Assembly: GCA_009823505.1 (NCBI GenBank) | Contig: VZQC01006636.1 | Location: forward strand, 509,443-573,442 | DNA from: Rhizomys pruinosus | Taxonomy: Eukaryota; Chordata; Mammalia; Rodentia; Spalacidae | Length of the DNA: 64,000 bases | Direction: 5' to 3' | In this document: positions 58,942-64,000 of the stretch, in pieces | Layout: the number at the start of each line of letters is the position of its first letter | Position numbering within the stretch: position 1 is the first letter of the stretch | Notes under the pieces: model-generated | Databases searched by the model: none | The model's input: only the letters and a program-made list of their open reading frames with translations | Told to the model about the DNA's origin: nothing | Translations under genes and position numbers: made by a program

Positions 58942-59171
58942 GAGGCTGGAGATGTGACTCAATGGTTAAGAGGACTAGCTGCTCTTGCAGATGACCTGGG
59001 TTCATTTCCCAGCACCCACATGGTGACTAACAACTCTCTGTAACTCTAGCTACAGGGGATCTGATGCCCTCTTCTGACTTCCACAGGCATTGCATGACAT
59101 GAGTGCACTTACATACCTGCAGGCAATATACTCATACACATAAAATAAAATAAAAATAATTAATAAGGTAT
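58942..59171 (+). mobile_element. B2-type SINE with 18-bp target duplication
   Basis: A diverged B2 whose 18-bp flanks TTTAAAATAAGAAGGAAA at 58924-58941 and 59172-59189 remain perfect. Confidence 0.95.
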
Positions 59172-59347
59172 TTTAAAATAAGAAGGAAAAAATAAATATA
59201 ATCAAAATCCAACTTGAACTATATTCATCATTATACCAATGCACTCTTAAAATAAAAATTTTAATATTGTTAGGAGAGTGCTCATGAAGGAAAAAGGATC
59301 ACAGTCCTATTTTTGTAGGTATGAAACAAATCAACACTGATATTCTT

Positions 59348-59601
59348 TTTTTAATTATTTATTTATTTATTTATTTATTTTATGTGTATGAATGTACTGT
59401 CTGCATGTAGGTCTGTGCACCCGTGTGGTGCAATGCCGCAGAAGTCAGAAGAGGGTGTCGGATTCCCCTGGAACTGGAGTTCTCCTGGAATTGGAGTTAC
59501 AGATGGTTCTCAGCCACCATGTGGGTGCTGGGGATAGAACCCGGGTCCTCTGCAAGAGCAGTCGGTGCTCTTAACTGCTAGGCCCACCTCTCCAGCCCCA
59601 G
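59348..59601 (-). mobile_element. B2 SINE
   Basis: A (TTTA)n tail, 17-bp internal duplication, and flanks CACTGATATTCTT (59335-59347) / CACTGATACTCTT (59602-59614) with one mismatch. Confidence 0.95.
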
Positions 59602-59732
59602 CACTGATACTCTTAACAGCTTTCATGCTCAGCACTATAATCAGAACAAAGATACATTGTAAAAGAAGAAAAATAACTGCATAGTAAAGGAGTATAGATT
59701 AGTACAAAAAGTTTTCATGAAAATGCTTCCTA

Positions 59733-59875
59733 AGCCAGGTGCGGTGGCGCACGCCCTTAATCCTAGCACTTGGGAGGCAGAGGCAGGTGGATCTTTGTGA
59801 GTTCAAGGCCAGCCTTGTCTACAGAGTGAATTCCAGGACAGCTGGGGCTACAGGGAGACCCTGTCTCAAAAAGAA
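59733..59875 (+). mobile_element. B1 SINE
   Basis: GCCAGGTGCGGTGGCGCACG start. The tail has expanded into a GAAA microsatellite. Confidence 0.93.
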
Positions 59876-59877
59876 AA

Positions 59878-59926
<49 letters not shown>

Positions 59927-59932
59927 AGGAAG
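59876..59932. repeat. (GAAA)n microsatellite from a B1 tail
   Basis: About 12 GAAA units ending in GGAAGGAA. Confidence 0.95.
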
Positions 59933-60164
59933 GAACACAAACAACACCTCGAGAAAACAGCTGTGTGCATTTAACTCATTTTCAATAAGAACAAGCTTTA
60001 TGCTAGAACGTCAGTGCTGCTTTACTGTTGCTGTTGTGTTTACCACAGAGAATAGAAAGTAGCAGTCATCAAGTTTTTTTCTACCTGAAGNCCAATAACT
60101 AAGAATCGTGAATACTTTTTTTCATGTATTAGCTATTTGTATTTCTTTTGAGAATTGTCTTTCT

Positions 60165-60302
60165 AATCTGGGTGTGACAACGCATACCTGCAGTCCTAGT
60201 AGTCAAGAAACTGAAGCAAAAGGATTATTGCAAATTTGAGGCCACACAGATAGCAACATGGTGGATACCAGGCCAGCTACAGCAATATAAGACCCCATCT
60301 CG
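60165..60302 (+). mobile_element. Diverged B1-related SINE
   Basis: GGGTGTGACAACGCATACCT, then GAGGCCACACAGATAGCAAC and GACCCCATCTC resemble an old B1/proto-B1. It is followed directly by a B2. Confidence 0.5.
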
Positions 60303-60545
60303 GGGCTGGAGAGATGGCCTAGCGGTTAAGACTGCCAACCGCTCTTGCAGAGGACCCGGGTTCAATCCCCAGCACCCACATGGCGGCCAAGAACCGTCTG
60401 AAACTCCAATTCCAGGAGAACTCCAGTTCCAGGGGAATCCGACACTCTCTTCTGACGTCTGCGGCATTGCACGACACGGGTGCACAGACTTGCATGCAGA
60501 CAGTACATTCATACACATACAGAAATAAATAAAAATAATTTAAAA
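60303..60545 (+). mobile_element. B2 SINE
   Basis: GGGGCTGGAGAGATGGCCTA start, 17-bp internal duplication, AAATAAATAAAAATAA tail. Confidence 0.93.
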
Positions 60546-60548
60546 TAA

Positions 60549-60670
60549 AAAGCTAGGCTTGGCAGCACGCATCTGTAACCCTAGTACTGGAGAAAAGACA
60601 CAAGTGGGTTCCAAGGTCAGCTGGCCAGCCATCAGTGTGAATCATTGAGAGACCCTGCCTCACACAGTAA
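60549..60670 (+). mobile_element. Diverged B1/B4-related SINE
   Basis: GCTAGGCTTGGCAGCACGCA, CCCTAGTACTGGAG and GAGAGACCCTGCCTCA. Old and partial. Confidence 0.5.
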
Positions 60671-61970
60671 GGTGGAGAAGTTGCCAGGACTGAACTCCGA
60701 CCTTCACAGATACAAAATCATCATTGACCATTAAAATATAAATTGAAAAGAATTGGGAGCAGAAATATAACTGATAGACTCTGGATCACATATGACTTAA
60801 CCTCTTCCTCCAACACTGACCAGCACTGTAAACAGAAGCCAGTTACTTCACCTGTACCTAATGCATCTGTCCTGATTCTTTAGTAGAAAGAAGTAGACTT
60901 ACAGATTTTCTTAAGGATGTATCCCTTGAAAAATAGTGAAGATTTCTCAGACATCAGACAAGCAGTAGGGTTGTCACCAAGGGAAGAAGGAAGCTGGGGC
61001 TTCTGTTACTAACAGATCAGTCATCACACAGCTATTGTTCTCCACCAGCTATGATCAAGGAAGACTGGACCTCTATCCTAGCCTCACCTCACTTAAAAAA
61101 TACATCAGTAATGGCATCTGCTCATGCAATGGGACAATATCATAGTTGACTCCAAACTTAGTGAAGAAGCTTCATGGGGTGGCCAGTTCTCTGGCAAACA
61201 AGAACAAGTCCACCATCAATCCCTCTTCTAGGATTAAAATGCTGCTATAGCTCGTTTCTGCAAATTGAAATATTTATTGCTGGAAAGATGTTCCCTGAGA
61301 CTCAGGAATTAAATAAAACTTACAAAGCTGAAGAAGTAAATAAATCTCAAGGTCTCAGGAAGCTTTTTGAAACTTACAAGATTCACAAGGCCCCTCACCC
61401 AAGTTACTATATAAGCAGTAGCAATTCCAGGAGAAAGGAGACTAAGGTGCTGATCCGACTACAGGTCATTCAGGATGCCGTTTGCAAGAGTTTCTGCCCA
61501 TGCTACAGTTGGCTTTTTGGTGGTACTGTTGCCTTTGAATTAAACATACTCCATTAAATTCACTCTTCATCCCATATTCCTGTATGTAACCCAAATAAGT
61601 TCACTGGCTCACTAAGCTAGGCGTGGGAGGAATTGTATCTTTGGGGCTATTATTGGCTTGTTGTGGTAAACAGATGTTTGTTCACATCTCAATAAGAAAA
61701 GTCACAGAGCACAATTGATGCCTGAACTGAGAAAAAAGAACCAAAGAGTTGAGCAGCAGTGGATGCATGGTCCCTGAAGTGGATGCTAAGACGTGAAACT
61801 GAGGATGATCAATGTAAGGGCAGAAGATCTGTGGGGAAACGCCAACTTTTCTCCATGTGGTATGGGATGGCACATCTCTCTGTGAAGTGCTGGGTGCATG
61901 CCCCCTGCGGTAAGTGAGAGAAGACCAAGCTTTCTAGAGAGAAGCATCCATGTGGGGGAATCCTAGGGTG
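60671..61970. other. Spacer, no gene recognised
   Basis: Includes a 127-codon plus-strand open frame at 61174-61557 with no known domain, no signal peptide and no gene context. I do not call it a gene. Confidence 0.5.
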
Positions 61971-61973
61971 ATC

Positions 61974-62940
61974 ATTCCTTTTTGTTTGTATTTTATTGAA
62001 GTTTTGTATGCTTCATACAGAACATCTTGATTAAGGTGTTTGTGCCCCCTTCTCCAATGGTACCCTCTCCTAATCCTCCCTCCATGGCCACTGGATTTCA
62101 TGCATTTTGCCATTTGTGTTAAAGCCTGTCCAGTCAAGATAGTGTCCTCAGACATCCTTTGGTGCAAGTTCTTCCACTGAGGTCTAGTCAGCCTATCTAG
62201 AGTCCCTCCATTCTTAATAGTGGCCAGTCTAATGGGGATGGGGTACAATCTCTAAAGGAGTTTAAATTTGTATTTCTCTGATGGATAGAGATGTTGAATA
62301 CTTTTTAAATTATGTGTTGTCTCATATTTCTTCTTTTGAAAATTATTCACATCATGACCTATTTGTTGATTAGCAGTGTTGTTTTTATGGTTGGTGTTTG
62401 ATGTTTTTCAGTTCTGCATATAGTCTTATCTAAAATGTAGCTATCAAGGATCTTCTACTGCTCAGTAGGCTTTGTGCTCATTCTTTGATAGTTTCCTTTT
62501 CTGTGCAGATCTTCTTAGTTCCATGTAATTGCATTTGTCAACCCTTGGAGCTGTTTCCTGTGATGTTGGGATTCTATTCAGGAATTTCTTGTCCATGCCT
62601 ATATCCTGAACTATTTTCTCTTATGTTTTCTTTCTAAAATTTATTTATTTTTCTATTATATATGTGCCATGCCTGCATGTAAGCGCATTCATGTCATACA
62701 ATACCCTTGGAGGCCAAAAGAGGGCATCAGATCCCCCTGGAACTGGAGTTACAGACAGTTGTTAACCACCATGTGGGGGCTGGGAACCCAACCTGGGTCC
62801 TCTCCAAGAGCAGCTGATGCTCTTAACTGGTTAGGCATTCTCTTACCATTTCCTTTAACAGTTTCAGTATTTCTAGCTATAAAATAAGGTCTGAATGGAA
62901 AATGAATTTTTCAGGGTGAGAAATGTGTATCTGTCATTCT
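61974..62940 (-). mobile_element. L1, antisense, interrupted by a SINE
   Basis: GTATTTTATTGAAGTTTTGT start, TCCATGGCCACTGGATTTCA, TGATGGATAGAGATGTTGAA. Interrupted at 62645-62850. Confidence 0.75.
62645..62850 (-). mobile_element. B2/B3-type SINE, antisense
   Basis: GCCATGCCTGCATGTAAGCG start, GGAACTGGAGTTACAGACAG, CTCTTAACTGGTTAGGCATT end. Confidence 0.85.
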
Positions 62941-63039
62941 TCAACCAGTAGATATTCAGGTTTGCCACAATTATGTCCTAGAAGGCTGCTTTTCTCCAGT
63001 GTCTCCTTTTTGATATATTTGTTAAAAATTCCCAAGACT

Positions 63040-63310
63040 AGCTGAGGATCTATTAGCAAATGGTAACTGCTGGGAGAAGGAAATTCAGTTTTCTTTAAAG
63101 GTATGACATTGGATAGGTTGCCCAGGCTCCAGAGGCTGAACCCACACCCACAAGCATTTGGGAACACCAAGTAGACTCAATGAGCCTTTAAGAAAAACAG
63201 TACTAGAGGACATGAAGTCAGGAGGAGTCACAGGTAGAAGAGGAGATGGGAGAGAAGATCTGAATACAATCAAAATAACACACTATACAAAATTCTTAAA
63301 TAAAAATCAT
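63040..63310 (+). mobile_element. L1 3' end, sense
   Basis: AACTGCTGGGAGAAGGAAAT, GACTCAATGAGCCTTTAAGA, and the end AATTCTTAAATAAAAATCAT. Confidence 0.75.
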
Positions 63311-63319
63311 GAGAAGAAA

Positions 63320-64000
63320 AGTTGGGTCCATAACTGTGTGATTTTTATCTTTCTCTTCTATTGCAGTCCGGTTGCATTTATGTCTTTTGATTTTCACTAG
63401 GATCACAAGATCTTTGTCACTGTGGCTCTGTAATATAATTTGAGATCAGGTAATATGATGTCTCTGAATGTGTATTTTCTGCTTTGAATTATGTTGTCTA
63501 TTTGTGTCTTTTACAGTTCCATATGAATTTTAAGATTATAGTTCTAGGGAGAAGGCCATTGAATTTTGAGAGATTTTAAAAATATTGATTGGGACAATCC
63601 AGGAGCATGGAAGGTCTTTCTACTGTCTGTCGTCTTGTTTTATTCCTTTTTTTCCTTATTTAGTTCTTTCACCTTAGTTAATTTTATTCTTAAATATTTT
63701 AGAGTATTTTGAATAGGATATTTTTCCTAATTTCTCACACAGCAAGCTCAGTGTTGGTGTATGTCAAAGCTATTGATTCCATAAATTGCTATTTTATTGA
63801 AAGGATTTATCAGATTCATAAGTTTTTTGGTTGTCTCAGTAGGATGTTTTAAGAATAGAATCATGTCATCAGAATATAGGGATAGTTTAACTTCTTCCTT
63901 TCCAGTTTTTTTTCCTTGTATTTCTCTTGTCTTATTGTTTCATTTAAGACTTCAAGCACTGTATTGAATAAGAGTGGAGAGAGTACTGTTTGGGAACTTT
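63320..64000 (-). mobile_element. L1 ORF2 remnant (reverse transcriptase domain), antisense, cut by the window end
   Basis: The minus strand encodes LSPLLFNTVLEV (63948-63986), a conserved L1 RT block. LYSDDM (63862-63879) is the catalytic motif with YSDD in place of the usual FADD. The two lie in different frames, so the copy is a dead pseudogene. It continues beyond the window. Confidence 0.8.

Noticed and set aside
61174..61557. 127-codon plus-strand frame
   Set aside because: No recognisable domain, no splice or promoter context, and a length possible by chance. A protein search giving a conserved hit would change this.
63320..64000. Active L1 reverse transcriptase
   Set aside because: Conserved blocks are in different frames, the catalytic motif is YSDD and stops are frequent, so this is a dead copy.

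Overview
The window is nuclear DNA of a rodent, most likely a cricetid-type muroid (vole, hamster or deer-mouse group). The basis is the repeat content: many B1 and B2 SINEs, rodent L1 3' ends with G-rich polypurine tracts, and an endogenous retrovirus with 341-bp LTRs and a 6-bp target duplication that resembles the mys family of cricetids. The species call is inference; B1 and B2 establish a muroid rodent. There are no bacterial-type genes, operons, RNA genes or CRISPR arrays.

Protein-coding content is three intact, single-coding-exon olfactory receptor (OR) genes of family 4, OR4C-like: OR-1 at 9151-10092 (minus), OR-2 at 44774-45706 (minus) and OR-3 at 56561-57481 (plus). All keep the OR signature motifs and have a plausible 3' splice acceptor 33-42 bases upstream of the ATG, the usual OR layout of a 5' UTR exon spliced to one coding exon. 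OR-2 and OR-3 are head to head, 10.9 kb apart; OR-1 lies 34.7 kb beyond OR-2 in the same orientation as OR-2. This looks like part of a class II OR cluster. Each protein would be a G-protein-coupled odorant receptor in olfactory sensory neurons.

By region: 1-9 kb holds a 17-copy 26-bp minisatellite and repeated L1 3' ends; 9-10.1 kb is OR-1; 10.5-22 kb is L1 3' UTR copies, SINEs and mostly unique spacer, with a perfect 26-bp inverted repeat at 14.2 kb; 22.3-28.5 kb is a degenerate provirus carrying SINEs and a 132-bp inverted repeat; 28.5-38.7 kb is dense, rearranged L1 including inverted 5' segments and a 2-kb direct duplication next to an N base that is probably an assembly artefact; 39-44.7 kb is SINEs, L1 and a short tandem array; 44.8-57.5 kb is OR-2, a 530-bp TG/TCTG array, a 28-bp minisatellite, spacer and OR-3; 58-64 kb is SINEs and L1, ending in antisense L1 reverse-transcriptase sequence.

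I found no new functional system. The most useful observations are structural: retrotransposon insertions whose target duplications can be read exactly, repeated use of one insertion site, fold-back repeats, and a likely assembly error.
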